A DNA stretch of 64,000 bases from JBBQXH01 sp963710975 (GTDB taxonomy: Bacteria > Actinomycetota > Thermoleophilia > Gaiellales > Gaiellaceae): assembly GCA_963710975.1 (NCBI GenBank), contig CAVQCG010000005.1:620001-684000 (forward strand). The letters run 5' to 3'. The notes under the pieces are model-generated. The model ran no database searches. It saw nothing but the letters and a program-made list of their open reading frames with translations, and was not told the origin of the DNA. Of this stretch, positions 42,108-49,986 are shown in pieces (within the stretch, counting starts at the first letter, position 1; every line of letters starts with the position of its first letter). The translations under genes and the position numbers were made by a program.

Positions 42108-43285
42108 CGCCGCCGCTCTCATCGAGCGCCGTCGAGGAGGCGGCACGCGTGTGCAGCGGAGTTGGCGCCGAGCTCGACCTGCTGCTTCGCGATCTGGCCG
42201 ACTGGGTGAACGTGGACACTCCGGGGGACGCCATCGAGCCACTCGACCGGCTCGCGGCGATGATGGCCGAACGAGTCGAGGAGTACGGCCTCGAGGCGAA
42301 GCTCGTCCCTACCGCCGACAAGGGTGTCTATCTGCACGCCTCGCTCGAGGGGAGCGGCGATGCGCGGGTTGCGTTGCTCTGCCACCACGACACCGTCTTC
42401 CCGATCGGGACGGCCGGAGAGTGGCCCTTCAGCACGGACGCCACCCGGTGCTACGGCCCGGGCGTCGCCGATATGAAAGGTGGGATCGCCGTTGCGGCTC
42501 ACGCCGCACGGCTCCTGGCGGCCGGGCCGCGGCCGTTCGGTCGCGTCGAGCTCGTGTCCGCATCGGACGAGGAGACCCGTCCGGCGGCGCCGCTCACGAT
42601 CGAGCGGCTCGCCGGATTCGATGCGGTGTTGTGCCTCGAGTGTGGCCGCGTCGACGGCTCCGTCGTATCTGCGCGCAAGGGAGGGCGCTGGTTCCGCATC
42701 CATGCGAGTGGCCGGCCCGCCCACGCGGGAGTCGACCCGGACGGCGGCCGGAACGCGGTGATGCCCCTGTGTCACGAGGCACTCCGGCTCGGCGAGCTTC
42801 ACCACGCGCGGGAAGGCCTCACGTTCCAGGTCACGGAGCTGCACGGCGGCCACGGCGTCAACACCGTCCCAGGAAAGGGATTCCTGACCGGTGACCTGCG
42901 CGGCCTGACGTCGGCGGACCTCGACTGGGCCATGGACGAGGTGCGCTCGTTCGGAAGCCATCCCGGCGTCGAGCTGAGCGAGGAGGATCTAGGCGGCCCG
43001 CCCCCGCTCGAGCGAACGCAGCAAGTCGCCGCGATGGCGGGAGCCGCCATCGACCTCGGCCGGAGGCTTGGGCACATCTTCGGCGAGGCTTCCACGGGCG
43101 GTGTCTCCGACGGCTCGTGGACTGCCTGGTCGGGCATTCCTACGCTCGACGGTCTCGGCCCGGTGGGGGGCGACGACCACACGCCCCACGAGTACGCGGA
43201 GCTCGCCACGTTCGCCCCCCGCGCCGGTGTCGTCGCCGGCCTCGTCGCAGCGATCGACGCGGGGTTGCTCCACGAGGCGGGATGA
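42104..43285 (+). CDS. M20-family metallohydrolase (carboxypeptidase G2-like)
   Basis: A 393-residue second M20 enzyme, translationally coupled to the first. Motifs: LLCHHDTVFP (His, Asp), GVADMKGG (bridging Asp), SASDEETRP (catalytic Glu pair), CLECGRVDG (zinc-ligand Glu) and the C-terminal GGDDHTPHEY (His). The HxDTVFPxG pattern and the Glu-Cys-Gly segment resemble glutamate carboxypeptidases (CPG2 type), which release C-terminal glutamate. This would fit a locus making gamma-glutamyl compounds, but that link is speculative. Confidence 0.85.
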   Translation: MTPPLSSSAVEEAARVCSGVGAELDLLLRDLADWVNVDTPGDAIEPLDRLAAMMAERVEEYGLEAKLVPTADKGVYLHASLEGSGDARVALLCHHDTVFPIGTAGEWPFSTDATRCYGPGVADMKGGIAVAAHAARLLAAGPRPFGRVELVSASDEETRPAAPLTIERLAGFDAVLCLECGRVDGSVVSARKGGRWFRIHASGRPAHAGVDPDGGRNAVMPLCHEALRLGELHHAREGLTFQVTELHGGHGVNTVPGKGFLTGDLRGLTSADLDWAMDEVRSFGSHPGVELSEEDLGGPPPLERTQQVAAMAGAAIDLGRRLGHIFGEASTGGVSDGSWTAWSGIPTLDGLGPVGGDDHTPHEYAELATFAPRAGVVAGLVAAIDAGLLHEAG

Positions 43286-43313
43286 CCGCCGCCGTCGTGG
43301 CGCACGCCTCAGG

Positions 43314-43988
43314 TCAGGGCGGGTCCTTCCAGACACCGAGGATCTGGGCAGAATCGGCGATGTCGAAGCGGTGGCGCATCAGCAGCATCGACGCGTCGTG
43401 CTGCGCACGGTCGTCGCTCGCCACGCAGTCCTCGGCGATGACGACGTAGTAGTCGTTGAACATCGCGTCGCGCGCGGTCGACTCGACGCAACCCTCGGTC
43501 GTTCCGCCGGTCATCACGACCGAACGGATGCCGTTCGAGCGCAGGAGCATGTCGAGGTTCGTGCCCCAGAACCCGCTCGACCGGTACTTCTTGATCACGA
43601 GCTCGCCGTCGCGCGGTGCCAGCTCCGGAATGATCTGCTGTCCCTCTGACCCCTCGACACCGTAGCTCAGAGGCTCGACGTCACCGTGGCTCGTCAGGTG
43701 CAAGCGGAGATTGAAGCGAATCTGCGCGGGCGAGTCGCTCACCCGGTTCGGCAAGATCGTCATCTGGATGAAGACGACTGGCACCGCGGCCGCCCGGGCC
43801 CCATCCACGAGCCGGGCCAGCCGCGGGATCATCGGCGGGTACATCGAGATGTCCACCCCGAGCCGGTCGAACGCCCCGCCCGGCACGCAGAAGTCGCGCT
43901 GCATGTCGACGACGACGAGCGCCGTGTGCGCGGGATCGACGAGCTCCGACAACTCCGTGAAGACCTGCTTCCCGTCGATCTCGATCAT
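43314..43988 (-). CDS. Isochorismatase-family cysteine hydrolase
   Basis: A 224-residue cysteine hydrolase with the triad Asp28 (VVVDMQRDF), Lys134 (KKYRSSGF) and Cys167 (TEGCVEST), plus the expected cis-peptide region before the Cys. Enzymes of this fold with this triad (nicotinamidase, RutB, biuret hydrolase, N-carbamoylsarcosine amidase) hydrolyse amide, carbamoyl or ureido groups. The long FNLRLHLTSHGDVEP loop may shape the substrate pocket. It is probably in one minus-strand unit with the CBS and nitrilase genes upstream. Confidence 0.86.
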   Translation of the reverse strand: MIEIDGKQVFTELSELVDPAHTALVVVDMQRDFCVPGGAFDRLGVDISMYPPMIPRLARLVDGARAAAVPVVFIQMTILPNRVSDSPAQIRFNLRLHLTSHGDVEPLSYGVEGSEGQQIIPELAPRDGELVIKKYRSSGFWGTNLDMLLRSNGIRSVVMTGGTTEGCVESTARDAMFNDYYVVIAEDCVASDDRAQHDASMLLMRHRFDIADSAQILGVWKDPP

Positions 43989-44004
43989 CGGCCTCTCCCG
44001 CTGC

Positions 44005-44394
44005 TCAGGCGCCGCGCGGCGCGGAGTCCTGGAGCACGACCCTCATCAAGTCGCGGAGCGAGAGGATGCCGACGAGCTCACCGCCGTCGACAACGGGGAG
44101 ATGTCGGAAGCCACCGTGGATCATGAGCACGCCCGCGTGTTCGGTCGTGTCCGTGGATTCGATCGTCTCCGGATGATGCGTCATCCACTCGGCTACCGAC
44201 TCATCCGGCTCGTGGCCCGTCGCAACAGCGCGGAGCATGTCGCGCTCCGTGAGTATCCCGACGAGACGACCAGCGTCGAGCACGAGCACCGCGCCAACTC
44301 CGCGACCGTGCATTGCGCGCGCCGCGTCTCGCAACGCAGCCGTCGGGTCGACCGTCAGCAGATCGCCGGACATGTGGTTCGCGACGACGGGCAC
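44005..44394 (-). CDS. Two-CBS-domain protein
   Basis: A 129-residue protein consisting of two CBS motifs (a Bateman module): residues about 7-60 (MSGDLLTVDPTAALRDAA, then GRLVGILTERDML) and about 70-125 (MTHHPETIE, then GELVGILSLRDLM). Such modules bind adenine nucleotides and regulate partner enzymes or channels. It sits between the isochorismatase-like and nitrilase genes, which makes one of them a candidate partner. It starts at a GTG 10 bases after the nitrilase stop. Confidence 0.85.
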   Translation of the reverse strand: MPVVANHMSGDLLTVDPTAALRDAARAMHGRGVGAVLVLDAGRLVGILTERDMLRAVATGHEPDESVAEWMTHHPETIESTDTTEHAGVLMIHGGFRHLPVVDGGELVGILSLRDLMRVVLQDSAPRGA

Positions 44395-44404
44395 GGTCGG
44401 GATG

Positions 44405-45394
44405 CTACAACGGCTCCTCTCCGGCCGTCCGCGCCGCGCGGATCCAACTCACCTGGTTGCGCGGGCGCTCGTCGACGGTCAGCGAGAAGACGTCGGGCCG
44501 GTTGTAGTGACCGGCCGAGTCGAGTGCCTGCTGCTCCTCGGCAATGCGGCCGAGGTCGATCTCGCCGTAGACGATCGACTCCTGATTCGCGACCGGACCG
44601 GCGACCCACTGCGCGTCCGGACCGATGATGCCCGATCCACCGGGGAGGATCTCGCCCGGCTCACCGAAGTCGCCGGCCGCGCCGGTCGCCTCGATGAGCT
44701 CGAAGTCGGTAGGAAGATCGGCCGTGGTCGTGTACGTGCCGACGCAGATCACGTAGCACCGGCCCTCGAACGCGTAGTGACGGCTTGCGAGGTGATGGAT
44801 TTCAGGCACCTCGGGCCAGACGGCGACATGGATCTGCTCGCCCTTCGCGTGCATCGCGAAGCGTGCGAGCGGCATCCAGTGCTCCCAGCAGATGAGCCCG
44901 CCGAGACGGCCGATCGACGTGTCGAACACGTGCAGCGTCGAGCCGTCACCCCACCCCCACACGATCCTCTCCGCGTGTGTGGGAACGAGCTTCCGGTGGA
45001 CGCCGAGGATCGTCCCCGTATCGGAGATGAAGAGGAGCGAGTTGTAGATCGTGCCGCGTGAGAAGGAGGTGTCACGCTCGTTGATCCCCATGACGACGTG
45101 GACTCCCGCCTCGCGGGCCGCGTCGCAGAGCCTGTCGGTGGCAGGCCCCGGCACCTCGACCGCGTTTTCCTGAAGCCGGGCAAACGCACGCTTGGACGCG
45201 GGATCGTCCCAGCCCGAGGCACCGAAGATCCATGCCGGATAACCGGGAAGCCACGTCTCGCCGAAGACTGCGAGCCGGGCATCATTTCGCCCCGCCTCGT
45301 GAATCAGCCCGACGGCCTTCTCGACGCTTCGGTCGAGATCGAGCACGACCGGTGCTGCTTGAATCGCTGCCGCGACGAACGAGCTTCCTTCCAT
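44405..45394 (-). CDS. Nitrilase (carbon-nitrogen hydrolase superfamily)
   Basis: A 329-residue enzyme of the true-nitrilase branch. The catalytic triad is Glu46 (FGETWLPGYP), Lys135 (HRKLVPTHAER) and Cys169 (LICWEHWMPLAR), and the following GEQIHVAVWPE is diagnostic of nitrilases rather than amidases. Nitrilases convert R-CN to the carboxylic acid and ammonia. The canonical CWEN is CWEH here, a change next to the nucleophile that may affect specificity. The second ATG (45394) is preferred because GAAGGG lies six bases before it; 45400 is the alternative. Confidence 0.85.
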   Translation of the reverse strand: MEGSSFVAAAIQAAPVVLDLDRSVEKAVGLIHEAGRNDARLAVFGETWLPGYPAWIFGASGWDDPASKRAFARLQENAVEVPGPATDRLCDAAREAGVHVVMGINERDTSFSRGTIYNSLLFISDTGTILGVHRKLVPTHAERIVWGWGDGSTLHVFDTSIGRLGGLICWEHWMPLARFAMHAKGEQIHVAVWPEVPEIHHLASRHYAFEGRCYVICVGTYTTTADLPTDFELIEATGAAGDFGEPGEILPGGSGIIGPDAQWVAGPVANQESIVYGEIDLGRIAEEQQALDSAGHYNRPDVFSLTVDERPRNQVSWIRAARTAGEEPL

Positions 45395-45484
45395 CGTCAT
45401 CCCTTCACATCTCCGATCGCCATAGCCGCTTGCCGCGGAGACCGCATCCGCGCGAGGATGGTGTCGAGCTCCACGTCCGATCCT

Positions 45485-45916
45485 ATGGCGATTCCACTCA
45501 TTCAGCATCCGGAGTCGGTCGTCCTCGTCGTCGAGGACGGTGACGATCTCGTCTGCGTACGCCAGACTCGCGCCGGCGCAGGAGATCCGACGCTCGAGCT
45601 CCCGTCAGGAAAGCTCGAGCCAGGCGAAACCCACGAGGAGGCGGCCAAGCGGGAGCTTGCAGAGGAATGTGGCCTGGCCGCGTGGTCGCTCCGCAGGATC
45701 GGATCGTTCTGGGTCGTCCCCGCCTACTCGACAGAGCGCTGCCATGTGTTTCATGCCGCGGGCCTGTCTCTTGCGCCGCCTGCCGCCCTTGACGACGACG
45801 AGGACATCGAGGTCGAGCGCATCCCGATCGGCGAGGCGTGGGAGCTTCTCTCCGACGCGGCCTCGCTGGCAGCGCTGGCCCTCTACACACGAACGCGTGA
45901 ACGTCGAGATCCGTAG
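45485..45916 (+). CDS. NUDIX hydrolase
   Basis: A 143-residue NUDIX protein with a complete box: GKLEPGETHEEAAKRELAEE followed by CGL. NUDIX enzymes cleave nucleoside diphosphates linked to another group. The ADP-ribose pyrophosphatase-like layout (LELPSGKLEPGE) suggests an ADP-ribose or NADH-type substrate. The last 20 bases overlap the start of the acetyltransferase gene. The upstream gene is divergent. Confidence 0.87.
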   Translation: MAIPLIQHPESVVLVVEDGDDLVCVRQTRAGAGDPTLELPSGKLEPGETHEEAAKRELAEECGLAAWSLRRIGSFWVVPAYSTERCHVFHAAGLSLAPPAALDDDEDIEVERIPIGEAWELLSDAASLAALALYTRTRERRDP

Positions 45917-46394
45917 AGCACGAACCTCGGACGTATCGGCGATCCGCGCGCTTGCGGAGAGCTACGTCGACCGTGGCATCCTGCTCGGGAAGGCCCCGGT
46001 CACGTTCTACGAGGACATCCAGGAGTTCTGGGTCGCAGACACCGGCGACAGTGTCGTCGGGTGCGGCGCCCTCCACGTGCTCTGGGAGGATCTCGCCGAG
46101 ATCCGCACGGTCGTGGTGGACGGTGCGTTCCATCGGACCGGTCTCGGCACCCGTATCGTCGAGCAACTCATCGAGAACGCCCGCTGGCTGGGCATTCGCC
46201 GGATATTCGTCCTCACATTCGAGGTCGACTTCTTCACCCGGCTCGGGTTCGACCCGATCGAGGGCACGCCCGTCGCAGCCGAGATCTACGACGAGCTGCT
46301 TCGCTCGTTCGACGAGGGCATCGCGGAGTTCCTCGACCTCGAGAGCGTGAAGCCGAACACGCTCGGGAACACCCGGATGTTGCTGCACCTGTAG
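45897..46394 (+). CDS. argA: Short-form amino-acid N-acetyltransferase (N-acetylglutamate synthase)
   Basis: A 165-residue GNAT enzyme of the actinobacterial Rv2747 type, which transfers acetyl from acetyl-CoA to glutamate in the first step of arginine synthesis. The family segments GALHVLWEDLAEIRTVVVD, the acetyl-CoA loop RTGLGTRIVEQL, FVLTFEVDFFTRLGF and the C-terminal VKPNTLGNTRMLLHL are all present. It starts at a GTG inside the 3' end of the NUDIX gene. No other arginine gene lies in the window. Confidence 0.87.
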   Translation: MNVEIRRARTSDVSAIRALAESYVDRGILLGKAPVTFYEDIQEFWVADTGDSVVGCGALHVLWEDLAEIRTVVVDGAFHRTGLGTRIVEQLIENARWLGIRRIFVLTFEVDFFTRLGFDPIEGTPVAAEIYDELLRSFDEGIAEFLDLESVKPNTLGNTRMLLHL

Positions 46395-46405
46395 CCCGGC
46401 CAAGC

Positions 46406-46834
46406 TCAGGCGCGGGGAGGCACCACTGCGATCGCGCTGACCTCGATCTTCAGCCGCGGATCGACGAGCCGCTTCACCTCGACGAGGGTGCTGGCCGGAA
46501 AGTCGCCATCGAAATACGGGCCCATGATCTCTCCTATCGCGTCCTGATCCTCCATGTCCGTTACGAAGACGTCCGTTCGCACGACGTCCTTCCAGCCGGC
46601 TCCGGCGGCGTCCAGGCAGCGCGTCAGGCTGTCCATCACCAGTCGGGTCTGCTCCTGGACACCCTCCGGTGGATCGAGCTTCTCGTGCTCGTGTGGATGG
46701 TCGTGGTAGAGCGGGAGTGCAGTCGCGCCCGAGATGAAGAGCAGCTCGCCTCCCGGTCGAACCCGAATCAGCGGCGCGTAGGGCATGAAGAAGCTCGTGC
46801 GCTCGACATCGACGGGTACGCGATGAGTGTTCAT
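46406..46834 (-). CDS. RidA/YjgF-family protein
   Basis: A 142-residue RidA-like protein, expected to be a trimer that hydrolyses reactive enamine/imine intermediates to keto acids and ammonia. The fold is recognisable from LLFISGATALPL, TRLVMDSLTRCLDAAG and VVRTDVFVTDMED. The substrate-binding Arg is plausibly in VEVKRLVDPRLKIE, where RidA itself has E-Arg-VAR; this altered pocket suggests a subfamily other than archetypal RidA. Its ATG overlaps the upstream cupin stop. Confidence 0.83.
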   Translation of the reverse strand: MNTHRVPVDVERTSFFMPYAPLIRVRPGGELLFISGATALPLYHDHPHEHEKLDPPEGVQEQTRLVMDSLTRCLDAAGAGWKDVVRTDVFVTDMEDQDAIGEIMGPYFDGDFPASTLVEVKRLVDPRLKIEVSAIAVVPPRA

Positions 46835-47352
46835 TCGGATCCCTCCGTTGCAATCGGGACGTTGTCGTCGAACGGGTTCGTAGGCGCCGGGCCCTGCTTG
46901 ATCTCGAGCAGCCGCGTGTCGTCGGTCAGCGTCTCGATCGAATGCCCTTCGTAGAGAAGCGCGAAGTCCCCGGTCGCCAGCTCGACGTCGCCGACGTGCG
47001 GGCCTTCCTTCGCGTAGATCCCGATCCGCGCAGACCCGGCCAAACAGACCATCACCTGGTGGCGAGTCTCGCCGCCGGGAGGCCCGTCGTTGACGTGGAA
47101 ATGCGGCTTGACGAACGCGCCCGCGGGGCGATTGAGAATCGTGATCTGGAGCGGAAGCTCGTCAGGTGTGAGATGCGCCTTCGTCTCCCGCTCGAGATCC
47201 GGGCTCAGGACGCGATAGTGCTCTGCGAGCCACGCCCGCTCCTCGTCGGTCGCGAACGTCGGCGGGAACGACTCGAAGTCTCCGAAGTCGCTGCGAACCA
47301 CCATTGCGACTACCCGGCCGTCCGAGGCGTTCAGGAACTCCGCGCTGCTCAT
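46831..47352 (-). CDS. Cupin-fold protein
   Basis: A 173-residue protein with one C-terminal cupin domain: HFHVNDGPPGGETRHQVMVC supplies two possible metal ligands and LYEGHSIETL the motif 2 His. The N-terminal 80 residues are not recognisable. Its ATG overlaps the ispF stop (ATGA) and its stop overlaps ridA, so three unrelated proteins are translationally linked. The substrate is unknown. Confidence 0.72.
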   Translation of the reverse strand: MSSAEFLNASDGRVVAMVVRSDFGDFESFPPTFATDEERAWLAEHYRVLSPDLERETKAHLTPDELPLQITILNRPAGAFVKPHFHVNDGPPGGETRHQVMVCLAGSARIGIYAKEGPHVGDVELATGDFALLYEGHSIETLTDDTRLLEIKQGPAPTNPFDDNVPIATEGSE

Positions 47353-47843
47353 CGCTCTCCCTCCGGAGACGTCGTTACGAGTGCAACCGCCTGTGCTGCC
47401 AGACCCTCGCCCCGGCCGGTGAAGCCGAGGCCGTCCGTCGTGGTCGCTCGCACCGCGACCTTCTCCGGGCTGACGCCCATCGCCGCTGCGAGGTTCTTCT
47501 GCATGTCCTCCCGATGGGGCGCGAGCCTGGGCCGTTCGCCCACGAGCACGCAATCGGCGTTGACGAGCTCGTAGCCGGCTTCGCGAACGACCGCGTATGC
47601 CCGAGCCAGCAGCTCGAGTGACGACGAGCCCTGCCAGCGCTCGTCGCTGGACGGGAACAGCCAGCCGATGTCGCCAAGACCAGCGGCGCCCAGGATGGCA
47701 TCGATCAGGGCGTGCGAGATGACGTCGCCGTCCGAGTGACCGACGAGCCCAGGCTCTCCGGGAAACGAGATACCCGCGAGCACGAGTGGTACCCCGTCGG
47801 CCAGCGCGTGAGCATCGACTCCGATTCCCACTCGAACACTCAT
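47349..47843 (-). CDS. ispF: 2-C-methyl-D-erythritol 2,4-cyclodiphosphate synthase
   Basis: A 164-residue IspF of the MEP isoprenoid pathway; it cyclises CDP-methylerythritol phosphate, releasing CMP. Zinc ligands Asp10 and His12 are in GVDAHAL, the third His and the flexible loop in GLVGHSDGDVISHALIDAIL, and the trimer/nucleotide segment in VRATTTDGLGFTGRGEGLA. The usual length is 155-165. Its start overlaps the PHP gene stop (ATGA). Monofunctional IspF and IspD are both present here but separated by the PHP gene. Confidence 0.93.
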   Translation of the reverse strand: MSVRVGIGVDAHALADGVPLVLAGISFPGEPGLVGHSDGDVISHALIDAILGAAGLGDIGWLFPSSDERWQGSSSLELLARAYAVVREAGYELVNADCVLVGERPRLAPHREDMQKNLAAAMGVSPEKVAVRATTTDGLGFTGRGEGLAAQAVALVTTSPEGER

Positions 47844-48670
47844 CGGAAGAGTGGCTCCTGGCGAGGCTCACGGCGATCGAACACGGAGACGGTTTCGTAC
47901 CCGACTCGCCGAACGAGATCAAGTGCCTGGTCGAAGTCCTCGCCCACGAGCGCCGGCTCGTGCGCGTCTGACGCAGTCGTGATGTGTACCCCGTGGCGGT
48001 GGAATGCCCGCAGGAGTTCCTCGGCCGGATAGATCTCGCGCACAGGCTTCCTCAACCCGGCCGTCGACACCTCGATCGCGACGCCGGAGCGGGCGATACC
48101 GGCGGCGAAGGTCTCGTGCAGCTCGGCCAGGATCTCGGGCTCGGGTCGACGCCCGTAGATCTTGGCGAGATCGGGGTGCGACATGACGTCCACGTGGCCG
48201 CTCTCGGCGAGCTCGGTCACGGATGCGACGTATCGCCGCCACACGTCCTCGACCGGGAGTGTCTCCCAGATTCCGGGGCGCTGGTCGACGGCGACATCGA
48301 GGACCTCGTGAACCGACCCCAGGAGGAAGTCCCACGGATAGGGCGCGATGAGCTCCGCCAGCTCGTCCTGGTGATCGCCGACGTGGTCGACCTCGAGTCC
48401 GAGCTTGACGGGCAACCCGAGTCGCTTGGCGTCAAGGACGACGCCGACGTATGCGTCCAGGTCGAACGAGCAACGCTCGAGGTGATACGGCAGAAACCAG
48501 ATCGGGCGGGTCTGCTCGAAGTAGTAGACGTGCTCCGTGAAACCGATCTCGTCCACCCCACGGAGGCGCGCCGTCTCGACGAACCGCTCGATCGCAGCGA
48601 CAGTGTGGACGAGTGGCTCGTGCGCTCCCTCCCTCGGAGCACGCAGGTGCATGTGGTAATCGACGATCAC
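47840..48670 (-). CDS. PHP-domain phosphatase (histidinol-phosphatase-like)
   Basis: A 276-residue PHP metallo-phosphoesterase. Metal ligands are visible as DYHMHLRAP near the N terminus, GFTEHVYYF, LEVDHVGDH, LLGSVHEV, VMSHPDL and SDAHEP. The pattern matches HisK-type histidinol-phosphate phosphatases of histidine synthesis, but no his gene is near. It overlaps ispD upstream and ispF downstream by four bases each, so its translation is locked to the isoprenoid pathway genes. Function as a histidinol phosphatase is likely but unproven. Confidence 0.82.
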   Translation of the reverse strand: MIVDYHMHLRAPREGAHEPLVHTVAAIERFVETARLRGVDEIGFTEHVYYFEQTRPIWFLPYHLERCSFDLDAYVGVVLDAKRLGLPVKLGLEVDHVGDHQDELAELIAPYPWDFLLGSVHEVLDVAVDQRPGIWETLPVEDVWRRYVASVTELAESGHVDVMSHPDLAKIYGRRPEPEILAELHETFAAGIARSGVAIEVSTAGLRKPVREIYPAEELLRAFHRHGVHITTASDAHEPALVGEDFDQALDLVRRVGYETVSVFDRREPRQEPLFR

Positions 48671-49347
48671 GACGACTCTGCGAGAAGCCTCTCGACAGCG
48701 GCGAGGTCTGCCCCGGTGGTCACCTTCATCAGGCGAGAGTCGCCTTCGACGATCTTGATCCGGCCGCCTGCGGACTCGACGAATCCCGCACAGTCGCTCC
48801 GATCGTCCGACGAGCCCGCGAGTGCCTTCCTGAACCCCGAAGCGAGAAACGCCTGCGGCGTTTGCACCGCGTAGAGCGCCGACCGATCGACGGTCTCGGC
48901 AACAGTTCCCTCCGGCGCCCGCTTGACGGTGTCGACGATGGGGAGACCCGGCACTGCGCCGTCCCAACCCTCGCCGAGCGGCCCGAGAACGCGCTCGACA
49001 ACCTCGTCGCTGACGAGCGGTCGCGCGGCATCATGAACGACGATCACGTCCGCATCGGGATCGATCTCGTCGACCCCGAGCCGGACCGATTCGGCCCGAG
49101 TCTTCCCGCCCGTCACGCAGGCCTGCACCTTGCCTGCGCCGATCTCCTCGGCCAGGAGGATAGCCGGCTCCTCCCATTCTGCCGGGGCGAGGACGACGAT
49201 GGCGTCGACGAACGGACAGCGGTCGAGCCGCTCCAGGCTTTCGGCAAGCAGCGGACGGCCGGCCAGTGGGGCGAACGCCTTTGGGATCTCCCCGCCCAGG
49301 CGATCTCCCCGCCCGGCGGCGACGAGTGCGACCCAGACGCCGCTCAT
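48667..49347 (-). CDS. ispD: 2-C-methyl-D-erythritol 4-phosphate cytidylyltransferase
   Basis: A 226-residue IspD, third step of the MEP pathway (MEP plus CTP to CDP-ME). The nucleotide-binding loop is ALVAAGRGDRLGGEIPKAF, followed by VTGGKTRAESVRLGV, VHDAARPLVS and YAVQTPQAF. It starts 16 bases after carD on the same strand, giving the carD-ispD-PHP-ispF transcript. Confidence 0.93.
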   Translation of the reverse strand: MSGVWVALVAAGRGDRLGGEIPKAFAPLAGRPLLAESLERLDRCPFVDAIVVLAPAEWEEPAILLAEEIGAGKVQACVTGGKTRAESVRLGVDEIDPDADVIVVHDAARPLVSDEVVERVLGPLGEGWDGAVPGLPIVDTVKRAPEGTVAETVDRSALYAVQTPQAFLASGFRKALAGSSDDRSDCAGFVESAGGRIKIVEGDSRLMKVTTGADLAAVERLLAESS

Positions 49348-49363
49348 GTGGAGCGGCCGTGCG

Positions 49364-49870
49364 TTACGAAGCGACGGCGGCCGTGTCGCTGACGCGAACG
49401 AGCACCTCGTCGAGCCACTCGGCCGTCTCCTCCTCGTCCATGTCCTTGGCGTACATGAGCTCGGAAGCGAGGATCTTCTTCGCCTTCACGAACATCTGCT
49501 TCTCGCCGGTCGAGAGGCCTTTCTCCTGCTCTCGCAGGGACAGATTCCGCACGACCTCGGACAGCTCGAAGATGTCGCCCGTCTTCATCTTGTCTCGGTT
49601 GTACTTGAACCGGCGGTTCCAGTTCTTCGGCATCGTCGTTCCGTTCCCGTGCAACACCTCGAGCACCTGGACGACCATCTGCTCGTCGATGACCTTGCGC
49701 AGTCCGACGCGCTCGGCGTTCTCCGTGGGCACGTTGACGACCATGTCGTTGTGGAGGATCTGGATGGTCAGATACTCGCGTTCCTGCTGCAGGACCATCT
49801 TCAGTTCCTTCCGCACCACAGTGCCTGCGCCATGGTGGGGATACACGACCTTGTCGCCGATGTCGAACAC
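49364..49870 (-). CDS. carD: CarD-family RNA polymerase-binding transcription regulator
   Basis: A 168-residue CarD. The N-terminal Tudor-like domain (FDIGDKVVYPHHGAGTVV onward) binds the RNA polymerase beta subunit; the helical C-terminal domain (from about residue 75) contains the Trp in PKNWNRRFKYN that wedges the upstream edge of the -10 element to stabilise open complexes. The ORF extends upstream, but the GTG at 49868-49870 has a strong GGAGGGAGGG ribosome-binding site and matches family length. It has its own promoter in the gap after disA. Confidence 0.93.
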   Translation of the reverse strand: MFDIGDKVVYPHHGAGTVVRKELKMVLQQEREYLTIQILHNDMVVNVPTENAERVGLRKVIDEQMVVQVLEVLHGNGTTMPKNWNRRFKYNRDKMKTGDIFELSEVVRNLSLREQEKGLSTGEKQMFVKAKKILASELMYAKDMDEEETAEWLDEVLVRVSDTAAVAS

Positions 49871-49928
49871 CCGAACCCTCCCTCCGAAGGCCAAAAAAAG
49901 AGAGCCGATGCTCCCTGTGGAAGACACC

Positions 49929-49958
49929 ATTGTACCGGGAAAGCACCAAAACACGCAA
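49929..49958 (-). promoter_or_regulatory. carD promoter
   Basis: Minus-strand TTGCGT (49953-49958) and TACAAT (49929-49934) are 18 bases apart. Transcription from about 49922 would give a leader of about 50 bases containing the ribosome-binding site, in contrast to the leaderless genes nearby. Confidence 0.6.
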
Positions 49959-49986
49959 CTTTCCAGGTATTTTCAGGCCGTTTTTC

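Noticed and set aside
38253..46834. A complete Rut pyrimidine-degradation pathway (RutB-, RutC- and RutD-like genes)
   Set aside because: Families resembling RutB, RutC and RutD occur but on different strands and kilobases apart, and the defining RutA monooxygenase, RutE and RutF are absent.
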